A stretch of 37,660 nucleotides of DNA from JAGVYE01 sp964502785 (GTDB lineage: Archaea > Nanobdellota > Nanobdellia > Woesearchaeales > GW2011-AR9), in the NCBI GenBank assembly GCA_964502785.1, contig CAZCXW010000006.1, positions 1-37,660 on the forward strand, in the 5' to 3' direction. A program made the translations under genes and the position numbers. The stretch's first letter is position 1. Each line of letters begins with the position of its first letter. The notes beneath the pieces are model-generated. The model ran no database searches. It saw only the letters and a program-made list of their open reading frames with translations, and had not been told where the DNA came from. Shown one piece after another: positions 12,634-21,616 of the stretch.

Positions 12634-15600
12634 TCACAGTTTCTCTCTCTTTTTCTTGAGGTATGATACATAAAATCCTGCAGACATCAATAGTATAAAA
12701 CTTCCAAATAAAGACCAAAATTGCCAGGAACTTATGACTTGCTCACGGACAGTTTTAAGAACTGCCGCTCCCGTCAGCGCATTGCTTTCTTCCGTTTCAT
12801 TAATGACATCTGTTACCGCCGCTGTGGTAATGGCAGAACCTTCCGTATTTTCTGTTGCGCCTTCTGCACTTTCATCCGTTTCTTCACTACCGGTAATTGA
12901 TAAATCGCCTTCGTTAACCGAAGCTTCCGCTTCAGAGCTATCCAGCTGGGCTGCAGACTGTGAAGAACCACCAGCTCCTCCTGATGCACCGCCTCCCGAA
13001 CTACCCCCAGTAGATCCACCAGCGCTTCCGCCAGAAGAACCTCCTGAACTATTACTGTTAGCATTACAAGCAGCGCAAGATCCTCCGCAATCAACTCCTG
13101 TTTCATCACCGTTCTTGAGCGTGTCAGTGCATGATGTAACAAGGAAACTCATAAATGTCGTATTGAGGTTTTTGAGAGGAGAATTATCCCGTATTTCAAT
13201 AGAGACGCTTTTATTCCCTTCCGTGAAAGCGCCAAAAGACCATTGGCAATCCATGTTTGTCGTATTGGATGAACAACTGCCGCTGATAGGATTATTTTGA
13301 AATAATAGAGTAGTATTATAAATTCCAGACTCATCAACGAAAGAACTATTAATTCTCATGGTTGTTCCATCCCGCTGGATGTGAAGTTCTGCAGGATAAA
13401 CCACGCTGATAAAGCGAGGGGCAGTTGTATCCGAAGAATTAATTGAAGAATTCACAACGTTGAAATAAAATGGTGTTGTCGTGGCCGCAAGACCATCGCT
13501 TACGGCAAGAGAGCCGCTAACATTGGCAATGGTCAAGAAATTTTTTGTAAATGCTGTTGTCGTGTAACTTGTTCCATCGCTAAAAATCCAAATATAAGAA
13601 AGGGAATCTCCATCATCATCCAGCGCGCTCACATTAAATAATAAAGAAGATCCAAGGGGCATGCTGCTGTTTAAAGCAGGAGAAATAACGGTGACTGCCG
13701 GCGGTCTATTTTGCACGGTAAAATTGAAATCAGGCGATTGCTGCGTATTTCCAGCGCGGTCTTGCGCGGTGAAATAATAATCGATTCTTTTTTGATTGGA
13801 AAGATTTGTTTTTCCTGCAAGAGTATACGTAAATGATCCTACTAATCCGGAGAATACGAATGTGTTCATTGCATACGAAATCCAGATACCGCTCACGTTA
13901 GAAACAAAGAAAACTGTGGAATTACTTGGAAATAAATCAGTAACATCTAAACTCAGCATAACCGAATCATTATTGTGAACAATAGCAGGAGATTGCTGGA
14001 AATTGGAAAGGACAGGTGCACTTCTGTCAATGTAAAATTCCTGTGCCAAAGAAAAAGGATACCCTAAAGAATCGTTGCCGATAACGGTTAAAGTATAATT
14101 TCCTTCAGCAATATTAATGAGTTCTGCCCACGTAAAGTCAGTTACATTTGCCAAAAGAGTGCTATTCTCTTGGATTGTTGCTCCAGATTGATTTGCTACA
14201 CTATAAGAAGAAAACAATAGCCCGTCCATGTCAGAAAGGGAAATATTAAGAAGGAAAGTAGTATTGTAAAATGCGGCAGCCTGCGGTGAAGTGATGGTAA
14301 TTATTCCATTGCTATTCACAGATGCATTTGATGAAGAGGTGTTTGAGGGGATGATTGAAAGATTAAATGTAAGCAATTCTGTGCTGTTGCTTCTATTGTT
14401 TAAATCGAACAGAGTTACTTTTACATCGTATGTTCCTGTCGTTAAATTTGTTTTCGTTAACAGTGCAGAGTTGCCTATAATATTCATGCTTTCATTAACA
14501 TCATTCCATTGAAGAATTGCTCCTTGTAAAGGTTTATTTGAAGCGACATTGATCGTAATATTGGAAAAATTTGAAATGGAATTCTGGAGCGGCGTAGGAT
14601 CGCTGAAAGCCACGGCGGGGGAAGTATCGTCTAACGAAAGCAACGCATTGAGAACATCAATTCTGGAATATTGTGAGACTGGCGAAGTTGCGCCATCAAG
14701 AATAGTTATCCCTGTTGTCGCAAAAACTTGTTGAGCTTGGAGAGGTTCTAAAGGAAAACCTTTTGTTATTTTCATAAACTGCTGCAGGAGCGCCAGAGCG
14801 CCGGAAACATGGGGAGTGGCCATGGATGTTCCTGATCTTGTTAAGACCCCCCCGTTCAAGTTTAACGAATGAATTGATGAACCTGGAGCAACGATAAGGT
14901 TATTAAACGAAGGATAGCGGAAAGCATAGGAAGCCATCGCATTAAACTTGTTTGTAGCTGTTACAGCAGTAGAGTTTTGAATGCATGCTGGGGAAGCAAT
15001 CCCGGCAGTTGCATTGGGATAATTTGGATTGGTATTGCCGCTCGCAGCAATAACACTAATGTTTTTTGCCACAGCAGCGTTAATGAAAGGAGCTAAAATA
15101 TCATCGTTACAATAGGATGAACTCTGTCCACCACCTAAGCTCATGCTGATGATTGATATATTATATAATGTTGAATTACTAATACACCAATCGAGACCGG
15201 CAATGACATCATTATCATTGCAATTGCCGTTGCTGTCGCAGACTTTAATAGCGATAATTTTTGCACGAGGGGCAACTCCTTTAAATATAGCATCTTCAGA
15301 AGCGATGATTCCTGCAACATGTGTTCCATGTCCCTCATCATCTAAAGGGTCTTGATCGTCATTAGAATAATCATACCCATTGATCACTTTTGCGCATGCG
15401 CCGTTAAGAAATGAAGATGTGGAACAGTTTCCTAATGCCGGGTGTTGATAATCAACTCCCGTATCCAAAACGCAAACCGTTTCGCCGCTGCCGTCTATCG
15501 GGATATTGTTGTATGTAAAATTCCATACTGTTGTTGCATTCATAAGAGGCACTGATTCATTTAAGAAAATTTTTTTGATGCCATTCAGCACAATTTTTTC

Positions 15601-15951
15601 GACGCGCGGGTCATTCGTTAATTCTTGCAGTCCTTTTTGAGAGATGCTCCCGGCTAGAGCAGGAATTGAGGTATACTGCTGCTCAACCCTAAAATCGTCC
15701 TCCACGCTCTGGAGCAGGTTATCTTTTTTATTGACTGTATTTAATAACGCTTGTTGTTTTTCTGCAATCCCTTCTTTTCTGGATTCTTCATTCGCAGTTT
15801 GCGTTACAGCATCTTCTTTAAGTATAACAATTACAGAGACAGCAGAATCATACTTTAAAGCTTCATGGATGGCGGAGTCGGTATCTACAGCGGCCACAAC
15901 AAGAGGCAAACAAAATAATAATAAAGCTCCTAATAATATCTTTTTCCCCAT
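12634..15951 (-). CDS. Large membrane-anchored subtilisin-like protease (S8)
   Basis: The 1105-residue protein has a signal peptide (1-20), an I9-type propeptide (about 35-130) and an S8 catalytic domain (about 150-440). The triad is visible as D163 (VLDTGVD), H208 (GHGTHVAG) and S376 (SGTSMATPH), with oxyanion N306 (ASGN). Residues about 450-950 are Asn/Ser/Thr-rich beta repeats of the Ig/FN3/PKD kind with many N-glycosylation sequons. A Cys-rich NGDETGVDCGGSC motif follows, then a Gly/Ser linker, acidic region, and a C-terminal transmembrane helix with KKKREKL stop-transfer. It is probably a surface protease that matures or degrades extracellular proteins. Its ATG is 1 nt after the sppA stop, so the two are one operon. 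Confidence 0.95.
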   Translation of the reverse strand: MGKKILLGALLLFCLPLVVAAVDTDSAIHEALKYDSAVSVIVILKEDAVTQTANEESRKEGIAEKQQALLNTVNKKDNLLQSVEDDFRVEQQYTSIPALAGSISQKGLQELTNDPRVEKIVLNGIKKIFLNESVPLMNATTVWNFTYNNIPIDGSGETVCVLDTGVDYQHPALGNCSTSSFLNGACAKVINGYDYSNDDQDPLDDEGHGTHVAGIIASEDAIFKGVAPRAKIIAIKVCDSNGNCNDNDVIAGLDWCISNSTLYNISIISMSLGGGQSSSYCNDDILAPFINAAVAKNISVIAASGNTNPNYPNATAGIASPACIQNSTAVTATNKFNAMASYAFRYPSFNNLIVAPGSSIHSLNLNGGVLTRSGTSMATPHVSGALALLQQFMKITKGFPLEPLQAQQVFATTGITILDGATSPVSQYSRIDVLNALLSLDDTSPAVAFSDPTPLQNSISNFSNITINVASNKPLQGAILQWNDVNESMNIIGNSALLTKTNLTTGTYDVKVTLFDLNNRSNSTELLTFNLSIIPSNTSSSNASVNSNGIITITSPQAAAFYNTTFLLNISLSDMDGLLFSSYSVANQSGATIQENSTLLANVTDFTWAELINIAEGNYTLTVIGNDSLGYPFSLAQEFYIDRSAPVLSNFQQSPAIVHNNDSVMLSLDVTDLFPSNSTVFFVSNVSGIWISYAMNTFVFSGLVGSFTYTLAGKTNLSNQKRIDYYFTAQDRAGNTQQSPDFNFTVQNRPPAVTVISPALNSSMPLGSSLLFNVSALDDDGDSLSYIWIFSDGTSYTTTAFTKNFLTIANVSGSLAVSDGLAATTTPFYFNVVNSSINSSDTTAPRFISVVYPAELHIQRDGTTMRINSSFVDESGIYNTTLLFQNNPISGSCSSNTTNMDCQWSFGAFTEGNKSVSIEIRDNSPLKNLNTTFMSFLVTSCTDTLKNGDETGVDCGGSCAACNANSNSSGGSSGGSAGGSTGGSSGGGASGGAGGSSQSAAQLDSSEAEASVNEGDLSITGSEETDESAEGATENTEGSAITTAAVTDVINETEESNALTGAAVLKTVREQVISSWQFWSLFGSFILLMSAGFYVSYLKKKREKL

Positions 15952-15952
15952 T

Positions 15953-16900
15953 TTAAATCATCACCATTTTATTAAAATCTTGTATAAACATTGAACCGAT
16001 TCCTCTCCCCATCTGGAAAGAGAAAGTATTTGTAACCCCTGTCAGAAATTCAAAAAATCCAGGCTCTTTTTCATAGACTGTAAAAGAAGGCTCTTTGATA
16101 CCCTGCTGTTCTAAATAAGACTTTACAGTATCTTTATTGCCGAGCACATCAACGAGACCAAGCTTTTTCGCTTCCACACCAAGGAAAAATTCTCCTGTTG
16201 CCGATTCCTGCACCTTTGCTAATGGCAGTTTTCGGTTCTGAGCAACCTCTTCGATAAAAAAGTCATGAATTAGATTTAATTTTCCTTGCAAAATTGTTCT
16301 TTCATCATTCTGGAGCTTGCGGAAAGGCGTTCCTATATCTTTGTACTTCCCAGCAATTAACTTTTCATACCCAACACCATATTCGTCCATTAGACCGCTG
16401 AATTCTAAATAAGAGGAAATAACACCTATGCTTCCGGTGATAGACATCCTTTGCGCAACAATATAATCTGTCGAAGAAGCGACCCAGTATCCTCCGGAAG
16501 CGCCGACTTCACGGATATATGCAACAACAGGCTTGCTGACACTCTTAACTGCCGTCGCAATTTCATCAGAAGCGACAGCGGAACCTCCCGGCGAGTTGAT
16601 CTCCAAGACAATCGCTTCAATCTGCGCATCTTTACTCGCTTCTTCAATAAATTCGATAATTGTTTTGGAAGAAGCTGTAGGCTGGCCAAAGTATTGCGTA
16701 CCATCCGTAGTAATGACACCTTCGATGGGAATAAGAGCAACATTGCCGGTTTGATAGTCTTTTATTGAGGGAGATGTGAATGACGCAATAAGAAAAAATA
16801 AGCCTATGGGAAGGACGATGAAGAAGAAAAGAAAAACACCAAGGAGAGTGTATAATATGACCTTCCCCGTACTGGCGGCAGGCTTGTCTCCTTTTTGCAT
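15953..16900 (-). CDS. sppA: Signal peptide peptidase SppA-like membrane serine protease
   Basis: I start at the ATG 16898-16900 (315 aa), since a minus-strand TTTATAAAT box lies 25 bp upstream; the longer frame starting at 17008 would cross it. A single N-terminal transmembrane helix (about residues 13-40) anchors an S49 domain. The Ser nucleophile is in GASGGYW (Ser135 in this numbering) and the general-base Lys in GKYKDIG (about 185). NSPGGSA (about 102-108) forms the ClpP-like oxyanion region. Length fits the short archaeal/Bacillus type that forms octamers and cuts remnant signal peptides. The downstream subtilase begins 1 nt after its stop, implying co-expression of two exported-protein quality enzymes. 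Confidence 0.94.
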   Translation of the reverse strand: MQKGDKPAASTGKVILYTLLGVFLFFFIVLPIGLFFLIASFTSPSIKDYQTGNVALIPIEGVITTDGTQYFGQPTASSKTIIEFIEEASKDAQIEAIVLEINSPGGSAVASDEIATAVKSVSKPVVAYIREVGASGGYWVASSTDYIVAQRMSITGSIGVISSYLEFSGLMDEYGVGYEKLIAGKYKDIGTPFRKLQNDERTILQGKLNLIHDFFIEEVAQNRKLPLAKVQESATGEFFLGVEAKKLGLVDVLGNKDTVKSYLEQQGIKEPSFTVYEKEPGFFEFLTGVTNTFSFQMGRGIGSMFIQDFNKMVMI

Positions 16901-17029
16901 GGGGAAAAGAAAATGAAGAAATTTATAAAGATTGTTGTTTGGGACGTGGGAAGTGAAATGATTAGTACTTGATGTACATACTCCCTCTATGTACAAAGGC
17001 AGATGCAAATAAATAGAAATCTACATTCA

Positions 17030-17290
17030 TTATCGACTTGTAAAGTATGAATCAACTATTTTCGCCAATTGAGAATCTTCAACTCGTAATGTTACTAACT
17101 TGCCACGTCCTGATACTTCAAAAGTAGAAAACCGGCTACAATCATCAAAACCAGAAGAACTTCCATCGTCAATAGTATTAACATTCATTCCGCGATACCC
17201 ATGAGTATGATATTTACCTTCTTCTATTAAATGTTCAACAAGTGCATCAAATTCTCCTCTAAGCAGTTGATATTCAACGATTCTTTTCAT
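17030..17290 (-). CDS. Small hypothetical protein (86 aa)
   Basis: I do not recognise this soluble protein. It has an N-terminal helix (YQLLRGEFDALVEHLIEEG), then a Gly/Ser/Asp-rich middle and beta-strands (RFSTFEVSGRGKLVTLRVED), ending in a short helix. A TTAAAATAGT element centred about 26 bp before the ATG supports real expression. It is convergent with nothing and lies between sppA and the hairpin region. Confidence 0.6.
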   Translation of the reverse strand: MKRIVEYQLLRGEFDALVEHLIEEGKYHTHGYRGMNVNTIDDGSSSGFDDCSRFSTFEVSGRGKLVTLRVEDSQLAKIVDSYFTSR

Positions 17291-17390
17291 ACAACTATTT
17301 TCGTGGTGATACTATTTTAACATTTATATCTTAAGAAATAGATAACAAGAAACAAGAGAGCGTCCGTTTATTTGGTTAGTACTGTCAAAG

Positions 17391-17500
17391 AAAACCGTCC
17401 ACCACCGGTCAGAGACCTGGTGGCACAAAGAAATGTTCGCATTTCTTGTGCAAGAAATCAACAGATTTCTTTGCATGCTCGCTTTGCTCGGGGCGGTTTT
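17391..17500. repeat. Multi-arm inverted-repeat element with three internal hairpins
   Basis: The outer stem AAAACCGTCC (17391-17400) pairs 9/10 with GGGCGGTTTT (17491-17500). Inside, in order: CCACC-GGTC-aga-GACC-t-GGTGG (17402-17423), CACAAAGAAATG-ttcg-CATTTCTTGTG (17424-17450) and AAGAAATC-aaca-GATTTCTT (17452-17471). The first two arms correspond to the CCACC/GGTGG and CACAAGAAGC/GCTTCTTTGTG arms of the element at 2430, with both strands of each stem changed together. No promoter or ORF explains it. Confidence 0.8.
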
Positions 17501-17507
17501 CTGACTC

Positions 17508-17605
17508 ACAAAAACATTGTTTTTGGATCCAAAAGCCAGAGCTTTTTGGCTCCCAGAATTTTCCAAGATGAAACCACCTGTCTAAGACTGGTGGAAAATT
17601 CTGTG
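17508..17605. repeat. Second multi-arm inverted-repeat element, adjacent
   Basis: Hairpins CAAAAAC-att-GTTTTTG (17509-17525) and CCAAAAGC-caga-GCTTTTTGG (17529-17549) are followed by an 11-bp perfect stem CAGAATTTTCC (17554-17564) / GGAAAATTCTG (17593-17603). That stem encloses CCACC-t-GTCT-a-AGAC-t-GGTGG (17574-17594). The inner arm repeats the CCACC-GTC/GAC-GGTGG design of the preceding element. Together the two explain most of the 424-bp gap 17291-17714; the rest shows nothing I recognise. Confidence 0.75.
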
Positions 17606-17714
17606 ATTTTAATATTACAAACAGTGCTTAGAATGAATTATGTCTAATTTAGAAATCCCGAGATTGATAAAATAGAGATAGATACCATGTTCAATTTAAG
17701 AGCCCGAGTAATAT

Positions 17715-18104
17715 TTATGCACAACCTAAAAATAACACTATGTTCCCATTCTCATTTACATCAAACTGAGCCTTTCCACTAGTCTGGTCTTGTTCAGAGA
17801 AATAAGAATAAGTTACAGTCCAATATTTTATCCCCCTATATAATCTCTGGGAATTTACACTTTCAATTTGCCAATCAGTGCCCATATTCCATAAAGTAGA
17901 GTTTTTATTATCTTTCGACCAAGTTATAAACTCATTAGAAACTGCTAAAACATCTGTTTCATTTCCAACACTCATTTCAGAAGAAAATATTATTGGAACA
18001 TCAATGATGCATTCTTCTATCTCTGTAAATTCATTTTCTGTTTTACATCCACTGTTCATAAGTAAAAAGACTGCTAATCCCATAAAGATAAGTATCTTAT
18101 TCAT
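17715..18104 (-). CDS. Small lipoprotein, unknown function
   Basis: The 129-residue protein starts with a short hydrophobic signal ending in a lipobox (LMNSGC, Cys20), so it should be lipid-anchored on the outer face of the membrane. The mature part is beta-rich, with two further Cys (ECIIDVP near residue 33 and the penultimate Cys of FLGCA) that could form a disulfide. It resembles small DUF-type surface lipoproteins but I cannot name the family. A minus-strand TATA (TTAAAAA region, about 18129-18140) lies 29 bp upstream of the ATG. The downstream neighbours are hairpin repeats, with no operon partner. Confidence 0.7.
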   Translation of the reverse strand: MNKILIFMGLAVFLLMNSGCKTENEFTEIEECIIDVPIIFSSEMSVGNETDVLAVSNEFITWSKDNKNSTLWNMGTDWQIESVNSQRLYRGIKYWTVTYSYFSEQDQTSGKAQFDVNENGNIVLFLGCA

Positions 18105-18298
18105 ACTATCTGAGAATAAATGAGGGTCTTTTTAAGTATATTGAACACTTTTATTGAAATTGAAGCATTGAAGTTGAAGCGTTAAAGCGAGGGCTCCTGA
18201 ATTGAATATAACACTAATTAACTTCAATCATGTTCCATGCTCGTGAATAAGCAATTTTCAGCAACATTTTTATAATGTCGTTAAAATTCTGAAAAATA

Positions 18299-20548
18299 AT
18301 GGTCGAATTAATCATAACTGAAAAGCCATCTTCGGCACAGAAAATCGCGGAAGCTCTCGGCGAAGATAAGCTTGTGAAGAAGAAAAGCAAGCAGAGTTCT
18401 TATTATGAATTGCAGTTTGGGAAAAAGAAGATTCTTGTTACGTCTGCCGTTGGTCATCTCTTTGGGCTTGCGGAGGAAGAAAAGAAAGGGTGGAATTATC
18501 CTGTCTTCGCTATCAAGTGGGAAGCTTCGTATAAATCTTCGGGTGATTTGAAGTACATCAAAGATTATATTGATACGATTGCCATGCTCGCGAAAAATGC
18601 AGATGAATTTACTATTGCCTGCGACTACGATGTTGAAGGAGAGGTTATTGGCTGGAACGTCATTCGTTTTGTTTGCGGGCAGAAAGATGCGAACAGGATG
18701 AAATTTTCAACTCTCACCAAGCCGGATCTTGTAGAAGCATACCAAACTAAAATACCTCATTTAGATTGGGGACAGGCATATGCCGGGGAAACACGGCATA
18801 AGTTAGATTGGTTTTATGGGATCAACCTTTCACGCGCTCTTACCGCTTCCGTAAAAGCGGCGGGTTCTTTTAAGGTGATGTCCGCCGGCCGCGTCCAAGG
18901 GCCAGCGTTAAAGATTCTCGCGGACAGGGAGTTGGAAATCAGCAAATTTAAGCCGCAGCCATTCTGGGAAATTATTCTGCAAGGAGAATTTCAGAAAACA
19001 GATATCGAAGCGCTTCACGAAGCAGGAAAAATGTTCGAAAAAAAGAAAGTAGAGGAAATTCTGCAGAAAGTCAGAGGTGAAAAAGAAGTGCTCGTGAACG
19101 ATGTAAAACGCACGCAACGCCAGCAGGCGCCGCCCACGCCATTTGATCTGACGACACTGCAAACAGAAGCGTACGCCATTTTTAAATTTAGCCCAAAACA
19201 GACACTGGATATTGCCCAGTCACTATACTTGGCGGGACTTACTTCTTATCCTCGAACTTCTTCTCAAAAATTGGATCCTAAAATTGGCTTTGCGAAAATT
19301 CTGAAAGACTTAAGTAAGCAGACCGAGTATCAACAACTTACACAGCAACTGTTATCTCAAAAGGAACTTAAGCCAAATAATGGAAGCAAAACTGATCCAG
19401 CGCATCCTGCGATTTTCCCTACAGGTGTTATGCCCAAGACACTTAAACCCCAAGAAAAGAAAGTGTACGATCTTGTCGTCAAGCGTTTTATGGCCACGTT
19501 CGCTCCTCCTGCTCTGCGGGAGACAATGGATGTTTTTCTGGATGTCAAAAATGAAAAATTTATCGCGAAAGGAACAAGAACACTGGAAGCCAATTGGCAT
19601 CTCTTTTATTCTCCCTACGTGAAAGTTGATGAATTGATTCTGCCTAATCTGAAAAAAGGAGATATCATTAAAATAAAAAAATTGGATAAAGTGGATAAAG
19701 AAACACAGCCGCCTAATCGCTACAACCAATCTTCGATTATAAAAGAACTGGAAAAACGGAATCTTGGCACAAAAGCAACAAGAGCTGATATTGTTGAACG
19801 CTTGTATCAACGAGGATATGTTGAAGGCATGCAAATTAAAGTGACAAAGTTTGGCTTGGAAACGGTGCTTATTCTCGATAAATACGCGCCGACCATTTTA
19901 GACGAAAAACTAACTGCCGACTTTGAAGAAGACATGGAAAAAATCCGCGAGGGAAAACAAAAACAAGAAAAAGTATTAGAAAAAGCAAAAACATTCCTGA
20001 CATCTTTGCTTGCTGACTTTCACAAAAAAGAGCAGATGATTGGCAAAGAACTTTTGAAATCGGTCCGTGAAACACAGGATGAACAGAATTATATCGGGCA
20101 ATGCCTGAAATGTAAAGAAGGAAAGCTTATGATCCGCTACGGCAAATTTGGCCGTTTTATTGCCTGTGATGCCTATCCTGCCTGTACGACAACATTTAAA
20201 ATCCCAGCGGCGGGAATGATCAAGCGTTCAGAAAAAGAATGTCCGCATGATAAATATCCAATGGTGGAAATCAGAATGAAAGGCAAACGCCCGCATGTCA
20301 CGTGCATCAAGCCTGACTGCCAAAGCAAAGTTTCCCGTGAAGAAGCACAGGAGGCTAAAAAAGTTCAAAGGCATGAAATCGAAAAAAAATGTCCTCAATG
20401 CGGCAAAGAATTAAAAATCCGTAAATCATTTTATGGTGAATTTATTGGCTGCAGCGGTTTCCCGGCTTGTAAATATATAGAACAGTATAACACAAAGACG
20501 CATCAATTCCAGCAGCCGGAACGAACATCTAAAAGTAGTAATAACTGA
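18299..20548 (+). CDS. topA: DNA topoisomerase I (type IA)
   Basis: The 749-residue enzyme has a TOPRIM domain (ITEKPSSA with E8, and CDYDVEGE with D109 and D111), the catalytic tyrosine in SYPRTS (Y317) and the full toroidal core. Three C-terminal zinc-finger-like repeats follow: CLKCKEG...CDAYPAC (about 603-635), CPHD...CIKPDC (about 650-680) and CPQCGKE...CSGFPAC (about 700-720). It relaxes negative supercoils through a transient 5'-phosphotyrosyl bond. The absence of an N-terminal helicase separates it from reverse gyrase. A TATA element (TTTTTATAAT, about 18267-18275) is 27 bp from the ATG, so the mRNA is leaderless. Confidence 0.96.
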   Translation: MVELIITEKPSSAQKIAEALGEDKLVKKKSKQSSYYELQFGKKKILVTSAVGHLFGLAEEEKKGWNYPVFAIKWEASYKSSGDLKYIKDYIDTIAMLAKNADEFTIACDYDVEGEVIGWNVIRFVCGQKDANRMKFSTLTKPDLVEAYQTKIPHLDWGQAYAGETRHKLDWFYGINLSRALTASVKAAGSFKVMSAGRVQGPALKILADRELEISKFKPQPFWEIILQGEFQKTDIEALHEAGKMFEKKKVEEILQKVRGEKEVLVNDVKRTQRQQAPPTPFDLTTLQTEAYAIFKFSPKQTLDIAQSLYLAGLTSYPRTSSQKLDPKIGFAKILKDLSKQTEYQQLTQQLLSQKELKPNNGSKTDPAHPAIFPTGVMPKTLKPQEKKVYDLVVKRFMATFAPPALRETMDVFLDVKNEKFIAKGTRTLEANWHLFYSPYVKVDELILPNLKKGDIIKIKKLDKVDKETQPPNRYNQSSIIKELEKRNLGTKATRADIVERLYQRGYVEGMQIKVTKFGLETVLILDKYAPTILDEKLTADFEEDMEKIREGKQKQEKVLEKAKTFLTSLLADFHKKEQMIGKELLKSVRETQDEQNYIGQCLKCKEGKLMIRYGKFGRFIACDAYPACTTTFKIPAAGMIKRSEKECPHDKYPMVEIRMKGKRPHVTCIKPDCQSKVSREEAQEAKKVQRHEIEKKCPQCGKELKIRKSFYGEFIGCSGFPACKYIEQYNTKTHQFQQPERTSKSSNN

Positions 20549-20609
20549 AAACAAATAAATTTTTTGGTCACTACATTTATTAACAGAGATAAGCGCTGAA
20601 GAAATCAAG

Positions 20610-21560
20610 ATGGGGCGGAAGGAGCTTATTCTTAGCGGATTAATAGCTACTGTGGTTACTCTTTTTTCATGCTGGTGGTTATATCATCGCGTGGACGATG
20701 CTCTCTCTACAATTTCAGAATATAGAGTAAATTCCTTTCCTGAAGCATCACCCTTTTCAGAAGAAGATTATAAGTCTGGTTTTCCTATAAGGAAAAATCG
20801 TTCTCTCTTCTCTTCAGTTCCGGAACATAGACAAATATTAGGGACTAAAGAGAACGCAGGAGCGGACTACGCAGCATGGAGAACGGAAGAAATGCTCACT
20901 GGAATTGAGCGTTCTCTCTTATGTATCACTGCTGATGATTATTTTGATTATGCAGAGGGGGTGGATTACAGCAAAGAAGAACTAGAAGATCCTATCAATG
21001 CTCTACATCAAATGGAGAATTGCACTTCGGAATTATTAGATGAAGCAGCGATAAATTTAGTGGAAGCCTGCCAGTACATTGCTGACCATCCTTTGATTTT
21101 ACAAGAAAAAGAGGGGATAAGGAGAAATCTCATTGTTGCCTTTTGGTATCGAGAACGAATTTTAAATGCCGCTAATACGACTCATGGCCAGATGGAAGCT
21201 GCCCATGCTTGTTCCAGAAATGATTATGATTTGCCTGAAGAAGATCCCCTTCTTCAAGGATACCTTGATTACTGCAATCAAAATCAGCTTAATTTTAGAC
21301 GGACTTTAATTGATTCTTGTGCAGAAGCAGTGAGCTATCTTCCTTGCGGCAATGATCTTAATGCTGTCGCGGTAAGGGCCTACGCGCAAATTTTTTTATC
21401 TCAGGAACCATCCTCTCAATCGATAACAGATATTTTAAACAGCTGTCCAATGTATGGGCCTAAAGAAGTCTTTAACCTTGTAAAATGGATGGCTGGTGAT
21501 CCGGAACAGCGTAGTGATTATAATGAAGTATTAACCAAGTTGCTAAAAGAAGACTATTAA
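20610..21560 (+). CDS. Membrane-anchored protein with Cys-rich helical domain, unknown
   Basis: The 316-residue protein begins with one transmembrane helix (LILSGLIATVVTLFSCWWLY, residues 6-25). The rest is predicted outside the cytoplasm and mostly alpha-helical. Eight or so cysteines (for example in LLCITADD, MENCTSEL, EACQYIA, ACSRNDY, DYCNQNQ, DSCAEAV, LPCGND, NSCPMYG) are spread in a pattern that suggests disulfides between helices. I recognise no family. It begins 61 bp after topA and precedes the prepilin peptidase by 56 bp, which has its own TATA box, so operon membership is uncertain. Confidence 0.65.
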   Translation: MGRKELILSGLIATVVTLFSCWWLYHRVDDALSTISEYRVNSFPEASPFSEEDYKSGFPIRKNRSLFSSVPEHRQILGTKENAGADYAAWRTEEMLTGIERSLLCITADDYFDYAEGVDYSKEELEDPINALHQMENCTSELLDEAAINLVEACQYIADHPLILQEKEGIRRNLIVAFWYRERILNAANTTHGQMEAAHACSRNDYDLPEEDPLLQGYLDYCNQNQLNFRRTLIDSCAEAVSYLPCGNDLNAVAVRAYAQIFLSQEPSSQSITDILNSCPMYGPKEVFNLVKWMAGDPEQRSDYNEVLTKLLKEDY

Positions 21561-21616
21561 CTCTTTTTTGAAAATGATTCCAATATTTTATATATTACAC
21601 TATTTCTTCTTCACTC

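Noticed and set aside
12734..13300. Plus-strand 188-aa Pro/Ser-rich ORF
   Set aside because: It is antisense to the Gly/Ser linker and acidic tail of the subtilase; low complexity explains the length.
17391..17605. CRISPR array, considered because of repeated CCACC/GGTGG blocks
   Set aside because: Repeats are inverted and nested, not direct with uniform spacers, and no cas gene is in the window.
17324..17647. ORFs on both strands of about 80-90 aa in the gap before the lipoprotein
   Set aside because: Both cross the multi-arm hairpins and mirror each other; composition follows the inverted repeats, not a protein.
18128..18220. Short direct-repeat-like text (GAAGCATTGAAGTTGAAGCG) before topA
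   Set aside because: The units are imperfect, only a few bases each, and show no consistent period; likely chance AT-rich repetition.
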